Below are positions 1 to 11,527 of a stretch of DNA of 11,527 nucleotides, piece after piece (position 1 is the stretch's first letter; every line of letters begins with the position of its first letter). The notes under the pieces were generated by a model, which saw nothing but the letters and a program-made list of their open reading frames with translations, ran no database searches and was not told the origin of the DNA. The stretch comes from Cochliopodium minus (lineage: Eukaryota; Discosea; Himatismenida; Cochliopodiidae): assembly GCA_024220525.1 (NCBI GenBank), contig JAMYWO010000059.1, forward strand, positions 1 to 11,527. The letters run 5' to 3'. Position numbers and translations under genes: made by a program.

Positions 1-2
1 TT

Positions 3-123
3 ATTTTTTTATTTTTTTATTTTTTTATTTTTTTATTTTTTTATTTTTTTATTTTTTTATTTTTTTATTTTTTTAATCAATTTGTTCATTTATTTTTTTA
101 TTTTTTTATTTTTTTATTTTTTA
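3..123. repeat. 8-bp minisatellite, A followed by seven T
   Basis: Adenines sit exactly every 8 bases from position 3 to 67, giving nine perfect copies of A plus seven T up to base 74. After a short interruption (75-91) the same period resumes at 92, 100, 108 and 116. The array lies inside what appears to be an intron of the downstream E2 gene, just before its splice acceptor at 196-197. It is simple-sequence DNA with no coding potential. Confidence 0.9.
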
Positions 124-197
124 TTTTTTAATTTTTTAATTTTTATTTTTTTTTGAAAAACTTTTGTTTTTTAAAGTTTAAATATTATTTTTTTTAG

Positions 198-1027
198 GTA
201 AAAATGATTCCACCAGAGGGAACAGATTTGGACAAGGATTTCCAAAAATTGAAAAAATCAAAATCAGTTGAATGGATTGAGTTGGAGGTGTTGTTTCCTA
301 GCACTTGGCCTAATGAGCCTCCTTTTGTTAGAGTCATCGCTCCTAGATTCGTTTTTAGAACTGGTAAAAAAACAAAAAATTTTACAATAAAATAAAATGA
401 ATAAATTTATAATGAACCAAAACAAAAAATAAAAAACATAAAAAATAAAAACATAATAAAAAAAATAAAAAAACATAAAATAAAAAAACATAAAATAAAA
501 AAAACATAAAATAATAAAAAATAAAATAAAAAAAATAAAAAAAATAAAAAATAAAAAAATAAAAAAAATAAAAACATAAAATTATAAAAAAATAAAAATT
601 ATTTCTTATTTAGGACACGTCACAGTGGGAGGATCGATTTGTATGGACTTGTTGACAATGAGTGGATGGAAGCCAATATACACATTGGACCAAGTCATCC
701 TTCAAATTCGTACCGAAATGGGTCATGGTGGAGGTCGTTTGGACATTGGAAATAACCAAGCTTACAACATTCAAGAAGCAAGAAGGCAAAATTTATTTTC
801 AAATTTTTTTACTTTTATTAATTCATTTTAATTTAGTGCTTTTCAAAGAGTTGCGAATGATCACAAAGTAAATTAATTTATTTATTTATTTATAAATTTA
901 TTTAATTATTTATAATTATAGTGGCAAGTTCCTAAACACGAAAATTTACGTAAAAAATTATTTTTTAAAAATTTAAAATGCATTAATAACTAAATTTTTT
1001 TTTTTTCCATTAGCTTGGAACAACTAA
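198..1027 (+). CDS. UBE2Q-like ubiquitin-conjugating enzyme (E2), 3' part, five exons
   Basis: An E2 accepts ubiquitin from E1 as a thioester and passes it to substrates with an E3. Exons read 198-363, 614-785, 837-867, 922-949 and 1014-1027, all in phase. The first follows a T-rich AG acceptor at 196-197, so the gene starts upstream and is partial. Exon 1 carries the UBC-fold segment with PPFVRVIAPRF. The exon 1/2 junction restores TGHVTVGGSICMDLLT, where the Cys codon at 640-642 is the catalytic cysteine in the UBE2Q context (GG-x2-C-M-x-LLT). Exon 2 continues with the SGW, QIR-EM and RLD segments. Exons 2 and 3 join as EARSAFQRVANDHK, and exon 4 supplies the Trp-x2-Pro typical of the C-terminus. 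The intron at 786-836 begins with GC. If the last intron (950-1013) were retained, the frame would end at 991 instead; its T-rich tract and CATTAG acceptor favour splicing. The family call is firm; which UBE2Q paralog is not. Confidence 0.88.
364..613 (+). other. Long AT-rich intron of the E2 gene
   Basis: This 250-base GT-AG intron is almost entirely A/T, built of irregular AAAATAAA and AAACATAAAA blocks. It splits a Gly codon next to the active-site segment. I see no embedded RNA gene or ORF worth calling in it. Confidence 0.85.
786..836 (+). other. GC-AG intron in the E2 gene
   Basis: The donor reads AAG|GCAAAA and the acceptor ATTTAG. No GT donor near this point restores the frame. Splicing with GC gives the expected UBE2Q continuation (EARSAFQRVA); without it the frame soon stops. 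GC-AG is the known minor donor class of the major spliceosome. Confidence 0.8.
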
Positions 1028-1067
1028 GAGAAAATTTCTTTTTTCAAGAAAGATTAGAATAGTTTTA

Positions 1068-1105
1068 AATAAACACTGTTTAAAAATTAAATATTCCTTT
1101 TTATT
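1068..1105. terminator. Possible facing polyadenylation signals between convergent genes
   Basis: AATAAA occurs on the plus strand at 1068-1073, about 40 bases after the E2 stop. On the minus strand AATAAA lies at 1105-1100, just beyond the F-box/LRR stop at 1108. With only 80 bases between the two stops, the 3' untranslated regions must be very short or overlap. In such AT-rich DNA the hexamer is expected often by chance, so this is weak. Confidence 0.35.
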
Positions 1106-1107
1106 TT

Positions 1108-3486
1108 TTATTTCTTGTAGGTGAATATTTCATAATTGTCATCAATTATTCCAATAGTGAATTGTTGTAGTTTTTTGAAGTGAGACAAGATTTCTTTTGA
1201 AACATTCAAATTTTCATTTTCATGTAATAAAAGTTGTTTTAGTGATGTGAGCCTTCTTATTGAATAAGGTAGTTCCTCCAAACCACACTTTGTTGCCCAC
1301 AATTTTTCCAATTTCCTCATGTTTCCTTTAATAAAATTAAAATTAAAATTAAATAATATAAATTAATATTACCAATTGATTCTGGAAATGTTTTTAAATT
1401 ATGAAAAGGAATTCTTTTAGTTCCATTTGTATTATCTCCTAAAAAAAATTCTTTCAAGTTTTTTAAATCTCCAATATTCTTGGGTATGTTAGTAAAAGAA
1501 TTTCCGATGACATCCAAATGTATTAGATTCTTCATCTCGCAAACTCCCTCAGGCAACTCTTTCAACTCCAATCCATACAAACTCAACACTTTTAAATTAA
1601 CAAAAGTACTGAGGCTGGGAAATATTGCGAAAGTGTTGAATGGTAATACTTGCAGAGCTAAAAAAAAAAAAATATTTAAAAAATATTAAATTGAAAATTT
1701 TTTACACTGTAAAATTTTGTCAATGTTATTTTTTTCAACTTTTTCAATTTCATTTGGATAAATGTAAGTAATATCATGTCCCATCATAGGAGAATCGGAA
1801 TAAAGGGAAGAAACAAAAGTGTAGCCCCAATCTCCCTCAGATTCTTCTTCATCCAATATGGAGTTGATGTAGTATTTTCCTAAAATTTTGATTTCATCAT
1901 ATCTCTTTTCTTTTAATTTCGAAATTTCTTCGTATTCATTCATAACGAAAGAAATTTTTCTACAAAAAAAATTTGTTTCAATCTCATGTCTTTCTATTTC
2001 TTTGTTTTCTTAAAAAATAAAAAATTTAATAAAAAAATAAAAATAAAAAATCAAAAAAAAAATTAAAAAAATAAAAAATAAATAAAAACTATTTACCATC
2101 CAAAATTTTCAATAGTTTTTCTTTTAATAAATCTCTGTTCTTATTTGATAGATAATAAGAATAAAGAACTTCGTACAAATTAACGTCACTCTCAACAATC
2201 AATTTGGTTAACTTCGAAATGTGAATATGATTTAATTCAAACTCTTTAGTTAATTTAATTCCGCTAATGATAGTGTTGCTTAAAGAAACGATGTAATTGT
2301 TTCCTCTCGAGTTCTTTTCTTTTCCTTTGTTAAAATGATTATTACAAACTTTATTATTTTCTATTTCATAATCAATTTCTAAGAATTTTCTTTTTTCTTA
2401 TTATTTAATTCTACACTATTTTATTTTTATTTTTATAATTCAGATAATTTTAAAAGATTTTATTCCAAATTTTAATTTCATTTCTTTTTATTTACTGTTT
2501 TATTTTTTTTATTTAAGTTTTACCCAACAAAATTATTTTTACAAAAGAACCGATTGTGTTGAAAGGAAACAAAGAAACGTAAATGAAAGAGCTAATATTC
2601 ACTTCTACAGGCAGAGAAGTATAATGAAAATCGTTTTCTGAAGTCCCTATTTGTACGATAATCTCCCTTGAAAATGGGTTAACATCCGTATTCGATTTCT
2701 TATTAAAGATACGAAAAAAAAAAATTAAAAAAAATTAAAAAATTAAAAAAATTAAATTTAAATGTTATCAAAAATACTTTTTAAAAATATAAATAAATTT
2801 TTTACATTTATTATTATTTCTTCTATGAGAGAAATGTCTTGGAGTTGATATACAATGTATTCATAAGAATTTATGTCGCAAGATCCAGAAGAACAATAAA
2901 TCCCAAAAGTTTTAGAGGGCATCGATTGTTTGATATCAAAATTGTTTCTGAATGATGATCCTTTCACTGCTTTCTCTGTGATTTGTCTTATTGCTTTCTC
3001 GTTGAAATCAGTTTTTTTCAGTTGCTCTTTTTTATTGTAATACATTATTACATACTAAATTTTTTTAAAAATTAAAATAAACAAAAAAATTTTTTTTTTT
3101 TTTTCTCTGAAATTAATTTATAAAATTAGAAAGAAAATTTTTCTACCTTTGCTTTCGCAAATCTATCACCAAAAGAAATTGAATCCAAATTTTTTGGATA
3201 AAAATTTCCTATTGTCAATTTACTCCAATCCCTATCGTATTCAAAAAAAATTTTTTATATTGGGCCAAAATGATGGTTTTAGGAGATGATGTATTGATAT
3301 ATCTTTGTTTATATGATGATACCTCTTCAAGATGATATTCCATAGATTCTCAGTATCCAGGCATTTCTTCCATTTTTTGCATACCAAAAAAATATTGTTC
3401 AGATCATGAATGGGAAGATGAGCGAAGATTGAAATGAAAATGTTTTTGGGTACAAATATATTCTTCTCACCAATCAAAATATCCAT
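1108..3486 (-). CDS. F-box and leucine-rich-repeat protein, eight exons, about 592 aa
   Basis: Likely a substrate-recognition subunit of an SCF-type ubiquitin ligase: the F-box binds Skp1 and the LRRs bind the target. Exons read downward: 3486-3323, 3231-3147, 3054-2806, 2698-2524, 2396-2097, 2008-1706, 1657-1373 and 1325-1108 (TAA). All phases agree. Residues about 10-55 are an F-box (PKNIFISIF, DLNNIFLVCKKW, then ENLW). Residues about 60-425 match nothing I recognise. Residues about 430-592 hold SHOC2/PIRL-type LRRs, for example LKVLSLYGLELKELPEGV and LEKLWATKCGLEELPYSI. The 2396-2097 exon has no in-frame Met, so it must be internal; this links the F-box half to the LRR half. Doubtful points: the 91-base intron 3322-3232 could instead be exon carrying a one-base frameshift in its T8 run, and a TAA at 2515-2513 would end the protein early if the donor at 2523 were unused. 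ATG 3486 is chosen because the F-box follows directly; an in-frame ATG at 3585 has a less protein-like leader. Confidence 0.75.
3232..3322 (-). other. Intron or frameshifted exon inside the F-box gene
   Basis: The F-box frame runs on through this stretch and stops at TGA 3243-3241, right after a run of eight T (minus strand). Two readings restore the frame. One is a GT-AG intron from 3322 to 3232, giving ...LWNIILKRDWSKL, which resembles the usual LWK-x3-xRDW end of an F-box. The other is removing one T from the run, giving an insertion of about 30 residues. The G+C of the stretch (about 25%) is between exon and intron values here, so composition does not decide. Confidence 0.55.
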
Positions 3487-3649
3487 AATTACAAAAAATG
3501 AATCAAATTTTTTTTTTAAAAATAATTTATATTTATTAAAGACAAAAATGAATAGACCTTTTAATTCACAGTTCTTCATTAACATGGCTAGTAAAACAAG
3601 GTTCCAAAAAACTTTTTAAAAAAAAAAATCAATCTAAATGAATCCAAGA

Positions 3650-4258
3650 TTAAAACAAATTTTTTTTGTTGAAAAGGAGATTTTGTGAGCGAAAGATTTT
3701 TTCTTTTCTCCTATTGCCTTTTCTCATTTGAGTTATGTTTTTCAATACTTTTGGAGAAATAGTTTCAAAGCTGGATTCACTGAACTTTTCGCAGCTTCTG
3801 CAGATGAAAAACTTTCTTTGCAACTTTGAAAAAACTTTTTTCCTTCAATCTCCAAAGAACACACTTCGCACAGAAGCTTTGATGTAATTTGTAGTTTCTT
3901 TCAATTCATTATAGTGATTAATCACAGTTGCAAGGAAAGATTCTTAGCATTTATTTCCCTTGAAAATCTTTTTTCATCAAAAAATTATTTAAAGAGAAGA
4001 ATCATCAAGTATAATCTTGCAAGTTTTCGAGTGAACAAAAGAAAAGTTGAAAAACTAGTTTGCGATATCATCAAGATCTGTGCTTTTGTCAAATTTTTCA
4101 AAACCTTTCTCTATTAAATCTTTTTGCCAAACTGATCCATAGACACTATTTTCTTTGTGATGAATCTAATGTGTTCACGACTGTCTCATCTCCCGAAAAA
4201 ATAAATCAAATAAAAATATTAAAAATAAAAAATTTTAATAAAAATAACAAAGGAATAC
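3650..4258 (-). pseudogene. Degenerate coding-like tract with a broken CxxC...CxxC zinc cluster
   Basis: Between the F-box gene start and the tentative ORF upstream lies DNA with exon-like composition but no intact frame. Reading downward, 4145-4055 encodes a plausible segment (SVYGSVWQKDLIEKGFEKF) ending at TAG. Frame changes and stops follow at about 3990-3910. From 3900 a frame encodes KLLCEVCSLEIEGKKFF then a third Cys at 3822-3820. After a run of five T (3811-3807) the next frame continues FFICRSCEKFSESSF with two more cysteines (3802-3800 and 3793-3791) and stays open to TAA at 3650. The C-x2-C...C-x6-C-x2-C spacing is zinc-finger-like, possibly B-box or ZZ type, but only if one base is added to the T5 run. 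I infer a decayed gene; an assembly error in homopolymers is the main alternative. Confidence 0.4.
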
Positions 4259-4917
4259 CTAAGACTTCTTGCATCGTTTTGGGACCATCACTACTCCCTC
4301 CATTTCTTCTTTGCTTAAATCATCTCTAGGTCTAAAAAAGCCGAAACAAATAAAATAAATTTTTTAAAAATAAATTTAAAAATAAAAAATAAATTAAAAA
4401 AAATAAAAATTAAATTAAAAAAAATTAAAAAAAAATTAAAAAAAATAAATTAAAAAAATAAAATATTTGCACCTTTTTTGGATTCTTCCTCTTGCCCTTT
4501 CTTGAATGGTATAGCAAGATTGGCATCTCCCATGTTTCACTGCAGATCCAGTACATTCTCTCGAAATGATGATAAACTCCTTTATCAAAACAGATTCAAT
4601 GTTGTTGTGCTTGGTGCTGATTCCAGAGTAATCTTTAAAAGTTTTTTGTTGAAAAAATTGATGTAAAAAGTATCCGGTAAAAAGAAAAAGAAGGGTTGAG
4701 TTTCTCCAAATCAGAACAAGTAATGTGACAGTAATAAGTATTTCTGAGAGAATGAAACTTTTTGTAGTCAAAGAAGAGAATCAGAGTAAAATTTAGCAAC
4801 ACGTATGAAATCCTCATTTTCATCTTCACTCTTCATCATCCCCTCTACAGCTTTAACTAATTGGTTGTCTGTCTTATTATGGTAAACTTCAGAAAGAATC
4901 CTTGAAAAATGGTGCAT
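4259..4917 (-). CDS. Tentative spliced ORF, possible two-pass membrane protein, unrecognised
   Basis: A phase-compatible model reads 4917-4803, 4743-4473 and 4331-4259 (TAG), 152 codons without internal stops. The first part is acidic and soluble (MMKSEDENEDF). The second opens with two hydrophobic stretches, around ILITVTLLVLIW and TLLFLFTGYFLHQFF, then a Cys- and Arg-rich tail. I do not recognise a family. The 4472-4332 intron is convincing (about 140 bases, almost pure A/T, T-rich acceptor). The 4802-4744 intron is weak: its donor is GTGTTG and its composition is exon-like. The final TAG falls exactly where another good donor (GTATTC at 4258) starts a second AT-rich intron, which suggests the last exon was once internal. 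A rival frame over the same DNA has protein-like stretches broken by TGA codons. Treat as a hypothesis; the locus may be a pseudogene continuous with the tract below it. Confidence 0.28.
4332..4472 (-). other. Intron-like AT tract
   Basis: About 140 bases that are almost pure A/T, with GTGCAAAT at the upstream end and GGCTTTTTTAG at the downstream end on the minus strand. The shape matches the confirmed introns in the window. It is the best evidence that the 3650-5100 region is or was a spliced minus-strand gene. Confidence 0.6.
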
Positions 4918-4929
4918 TTTTCAAGGATT
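4897..4929. repeat. Perfect 15-bp inverted repeat with 3-base loop
   Basis: AATCCTTGAAAAATG at 4897-4911 is followed by GTG and then by its exact reverse complement at 4915-4929. All 15 pairs match, and pairing ends at both outer edges. A transcript of either strand would form a tight hairpin. On the minus strand the ATG of the tentative ORF lies in the stem (4917-4915). There is no T-run pattern suggesting a terminator and no flanking duplication that I can see. Confidence 0.9.
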
Positions 4930-5213
4930 TACTTTGAGCGGCTTTTTTAATTTCTCTTTTTCTTCAATTTAATTATTAAGATTCTAAGATTTCTCGTTGA
5001 ATAAAATGAAATTTACCTTTGTTACGTGTTTCCTTTTTTTCTTCTCTTTTAATAATTTCTCAAATATTGGAAAACAAAAAGAACATTTTCTTTCTTCCAT
5101 TTTTTTTTATTTAAAAAGAAAAGTCAAAATATCTCCATAATTATTTTTTATCATTGAATCATTAATCAATCTTTTTAATAACTATATTTTTTTAATTCAA
5201 ATTCAAAAAAGAA
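4918..5213. other. Spacer between SMC 3' end and the unresolved minus-strand region
   Basis: Apart from the possible exon at 5100-5017 and one arm of the hairpin, this stretch shows no convincing gene. It must hold the SMC 3' untranslated region. I see no canonical AATAAA within the first 60 bases after the SMC stop on the minus strand. Confidence 0.5.
5017..5100 (-). CDS. Possible first exon, 28 codons, fate unclear
   Basis: An ATG at 5100-5098 opens 28 codons rich in Lys with a C-x2-C pair near the start (MEERKCSFCFPIFEKLL). It ends at a consensus donor, ACAAAG|GTAAATTTC (GT at 5016-5015). It sits 113 bases after the SMC stop, on the same strand. No acceptor downstream joins it to the 4917 ORF without meeting a stop: the best one (exon beginning 4954) gives about ten codons and then TGA. 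It may be the 5' exon of the decayed gene below it, or chance. Confidence 0.25.
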
Positions 5214-8957
<3,744 letters not shown>

Positions 8958-9250
8958 TTTTTTTTATTATTTATTGACAATTTTATTCCAAAAGCAAAAT
9001 CTAAAGAGGAAGAATGTTTGCAATAATTGAGATCAATCCAAGACAGTATTCATGATATTTGACATTAGAAAGGAAATTTGATCAAGAAATCAATAAAATT
9101 ATGAAAGAATAGATTAAATATGGAACAATTGGAGATAATATCTTCTTTGAGAAAGAAAGAAGATTTAAAACATTTTTTTTAATTTTTTTTGAAAAGAAAT
9201 AAATAAGAAAAAAATAAAAAAAAAATTCAAGTCGATCCTTTTAAAAGAAA
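8958..9250. promoter_or_regulatory. Shared 5' spacer between divergent SMC and NOG1 genes
   Basis: The 293 bases between the two start codons must hold both promoters. The SMC-proximal part (about 8990-9170) is less T-rich than usual spacers. A plus-strand frame from the ATG at about 9014 (MFAIIEINPRQYS) is broken by TGA and TAG and does not look like a gene. The NOG1-proximal part (9170-9230) is A/T homopolymer. I see no recognisable TATA arrangement or other motif that stands out from the background. Confidence 0.45.
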
Positions 9251-11437
9251 ATGGTCTTATATAACTTTAAAAGAATGTAAAAAACAAATCAATTTTTAAT
9301 ATCCTCTTTCAATATTCATTCCTCACAATTTTTTCCATTATAATTCTCAAAAAAAATTATTATTTTTTTAATTCAAATAGCACTGTGGTTCCAAATGCAT
9401 CAGATTTCATAGATATTGTATTATCTAAAACACAAAGAAAAACGCCCACTGTTATTCATAAACAATATGCAATAACAAGAATTCGTGAATTCTATATAAG
9501 AAAAGTTAGATATACACAACAAAACATACATGATAAATTAAGTGCAATATTAGAAGAATTTCCAAAATTAGATGTAATCATAAAAATCCTTTTCCATCTC
9601 ATTCTTTCATAATTCCCAAATAATTTAATTATCCTCATCATTAATATTTAAATTTTGAAATTAGGATATTCATCCATTTTATGCTGATTTGATCAATGTG
9701 CTTTATGATAAAGATCATTATAAACTCGCATTGGGACAATTGAATAAATGCAGACATTTGATTGATGGATTGGGAAAGGAATATGGGAAATTATTGAAAT
9801 ATGGAGACAGTTTATATCGTTGCAAACAATTGAAAAGAGCAGGTTTGGGAAGAATGTGCACATTGATGAAAAAACAAAATTCCTCACTCCAATATTTGGA
9901 ACAAGTGAGACAACATTTAGCCAGATTGCCAACGATTGATCCAAACTCTAGAACAATCATCATTTCTGGATTTCCTAACGTAGGAAAAAGTTCATTTATC
10001 AATAAAATCACAAGAGCAGAATGTGAGGTACAACCATATCCTTTCACAACCAAATCGCTCTTTGTGGGTCATTTGGATTACAAATATATCCCATGGCAAG
10101 TGATTGATACTCCGGGTATTCTCGATAGACCATTGGAAGAGAGAAATACAATTGAAATGCAGGCCATCACTGCTATGGCGCATCTCCGTGCTGCTATCTT
10201 GTTCTTCATCGATATCTCCTCCACTTGTGGTCATAATATCGCTGCACAATTTAAATTATTCGAATCAATCAAACCATTGTTTAAAGGAAAACCTCTGATC
10301 GTCGTAGCCACCAAATGCGATCTCCAAAAATTGGAGAATTTGCCACAAGAAGACAAACAATTGTTCGATCAACTCAAAGAAGAGGGTATCGCATACTGTG
10401 AGTTGTCCAACATGTTGGATCTTGGTGTAACTGAATTGAAAACCCAAGTTTGTGATTTGCTCCTCGATCAAAGAGTTCAAAAGAAGATGCAATCTGGTAC
10501 CTTCAAAAACATGTTGAATCGTTTGCATATTGCTCAACCCATCCCTAGAGATGATAAGATCAGAGAATTCAGTATCCCTGAATCTGTCTTGAAACATAAG
10601 GAAGAGAGATTTAAAAGACTTGAAGAGGAAGAGGAACTTAAGGATACCTATGTTGTGAGGGGTAATATTGGTAGATTGACCAAGAAGAAAAAAGGTAGAA
10701 CTGAGAAGATTGGTTCTGCTGTGTTGATCACTCATCCTTCTCAAATCTCTGGATGGGATTGGAGAGAACAATATGATTTGGCCAATGATGAATGGAAATT
10801 CGATATCGTTCCAGAGTTTATTGATGGAAAGAACATTCTCGATTACATTGATCCTGAGATCGATAAAAAATTGGAAATGTTGGAGGAAGAAGAAGATCGT
10901 AGACTGAAGGAGATGGAGGAGAACATGGATGATGAGAATGATGATGGTACTGGGATCACTGAAAGCGAAAAGAATGATATCAAGGATTGGCAAAACAAAA
11001 TCAGTATGATCAGAACACAGAGTCTTCTCAAACACGGTCAAAACAATAAGAATCCAATGCCTAAATCAAAACTCTTTCACGATGGTAATGTATTCGCAGA
11101 ACACATGGAAGATCTCGGCATTGATCCGACTGATGCTTTGGAAACCATCCGTTCAAGATCTCGTGGTCGCAAAAGAGGTTTATCAAGCAACATGACTGAT
11201 GATCCTGAAGAACAAAAGAAGAAAAAGAACAGAGACTTTAAATCTCAAGAGATGAAGGGTGAGAGAGGTATCTCCACCGAAGTTCACAAAAAGAAGGTCA
11301 AGGTCATGCAAAAGAGACTCACCAAGAGCATGAGTTTGTTGGCTAAAAAAGGTCCTGGTGATAATGTTGTCAAGACAGATCGTCCTAAACATTTGTTTTC
11401 TGGTAAAAGAGGAAGAGGTGCAACTCACCATCGTTAA
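9251..11437 (+). CDS. NOG1: NOG1 nucleolar GTP-binding protein (GTPBP4 family), three exons, 663 aa
   Basis: NOG1 is an essential GTPase that binds pre-60S ribosomal particles in the nucleolus and is needed for large-subunit maturation and export. Exons are 9251-9276, 9381-9573 and 9665-11437 (TAA). The 26-base first exon encodes MVLYNFKR, and the spliced codon gives the family N-terminus YNFK-x-ITVVP. Exons 2 and 3 join as [14 protein letters not shown]. Residues up to about 160 form the N-terminal helical domain, ending with [15 protein letters not shown]. The G domain follows: G1 GFPNVGKS (about 175-182), the [11 protein letters not shown] switch region, G3 DTPG (about 221-224) and G4 TKCD (about 289-292). 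The C-terminal third is charged and ends in the hallmark [11 protein letters not shown]. Length agrees with animal and fungal NOG1 (about 630-650 aa). The only oddity is Thr rather than Asn at the first position of the G4 motif, a substitution seen in other small GTPases. The identification is secure. Confidence 0.97.
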
Positions 11438-11527
11438 ATTTCTCTTTGCATTTTTTTTATTAACTTATTTTGTGTGAAAAATATTAAAAGAAACATTTCT
11501 TTTGAAATCTCATTATAATCCTTTTTT
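11438..11527 (+). other. NOG1 3' flank
   Basis: Ninety bases of T-rich sequence follow the NOG1 stop. No AATAAA is present before the window ends, so the cleavage site may use a variant signal or lie further on. Confidence 0.5.

Noticed and set aside
1-197. Telomere-like or replication-origin repeat
   Set aside because: The unit is only A and T with no G-rich strand, and it is followed directly by a splice acceptor of a coding gene.
2513-2698. F-box protein ending at TAA 2515-2513
   Set aside because: Possible, but then the next exon has no start codon; the donor at 2523 joins it in phase, so the longer model is preferred.
4478-4666. 62-codon plus-strand ORF
   Set aside because: It has no family resemblance and lies opposite the minus-strand exon-like DNA bounded by minus-strand introns.
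4473-4743. PIG-H-like subunit of the GPI-GlcNAc transferase
   Set aside because: A possible TM hairpin followed by ESVLI suggested it, but the conserved INE segment of that family is absent, so I do not name the gene.
4580-4954. Reassignment of TGA to tryptophan in this organism
   Set aside because: About 2,500 codons of clear genes here use TGG for Trp, contain no in-frame TGA, and the SMC gene ends with TGA where the family ends.
10265-11041. 258-codon minus-strand ORF
   Set aside because: It lies wholly antisense to the NOG1 coding exon and has low-complexity Phe/Ile/Leu content expected from the reverse of an Asp/Glu/Lys-rich gene.

Overview
The window is nuclear DNA from an AT-rich, intron-rich unicellular eukaryote. 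The coding exons are clearly richer in G+C than the introns and spacers, which are mostly A/T homopolymers. Introns are short (about 47-250 bases) and nearly all GT-AG, with donors mostly of the GTAA type. The proteins are purely eukaryotic: a UBE2Q-type E2, an F-box/LRR protein, an SMC ATPase and the ribosome-biogenesis GTPase NOG1. An amoebozoan or heterolobosean-like protist would fit, but the sequence alone does not fix the lineage. The code is standard in the four clear genes: TGG is Trp, and TGA ends the SMC gene.

Layout. Bases 1-197 look like the end of an intron and carry an 8-bp minisatellite. Bases 198-1027 (+) hold the last five exons of a UBE2Q-like ubiquitin-conjugating enzyme; its 5' part lies outside the window. 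Bases 3486-1108 (-) hold an F-box plus leucine-rich-repeat gene that I rebuilt from eight phase-compatible exons; it converges on the E2 gene with only 80 bases between stop codons. Bases 3650-5100 are a puzzling minus-strand stretch of coding-like composition. It contains a broken cysteine cluster, a tentative spliced ORF, an isolated possible first exon and a perfect 15-bp hairpin, and I read it as a decayed or badly resolved gene. Bases 8957-5214 (-) hold a complete eight-exon SMC ATPase, closest to SMC1 and divergent. Bases 9251-11437 (+) hold a complete three-exon NOG1, divergent from the SMC gene across a 293-base spacer.

How the genes relate. NOG1 acts in 60S ribosome assembly and the SMC protein in chromosome structure; both are housekeeping genes. 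The E2 and the F-box protein both belong to ubiquitin pathways, but their adjacency may be chance. All exon models are manual and rest on reading-frame phase, splice-site fit and family motifs.
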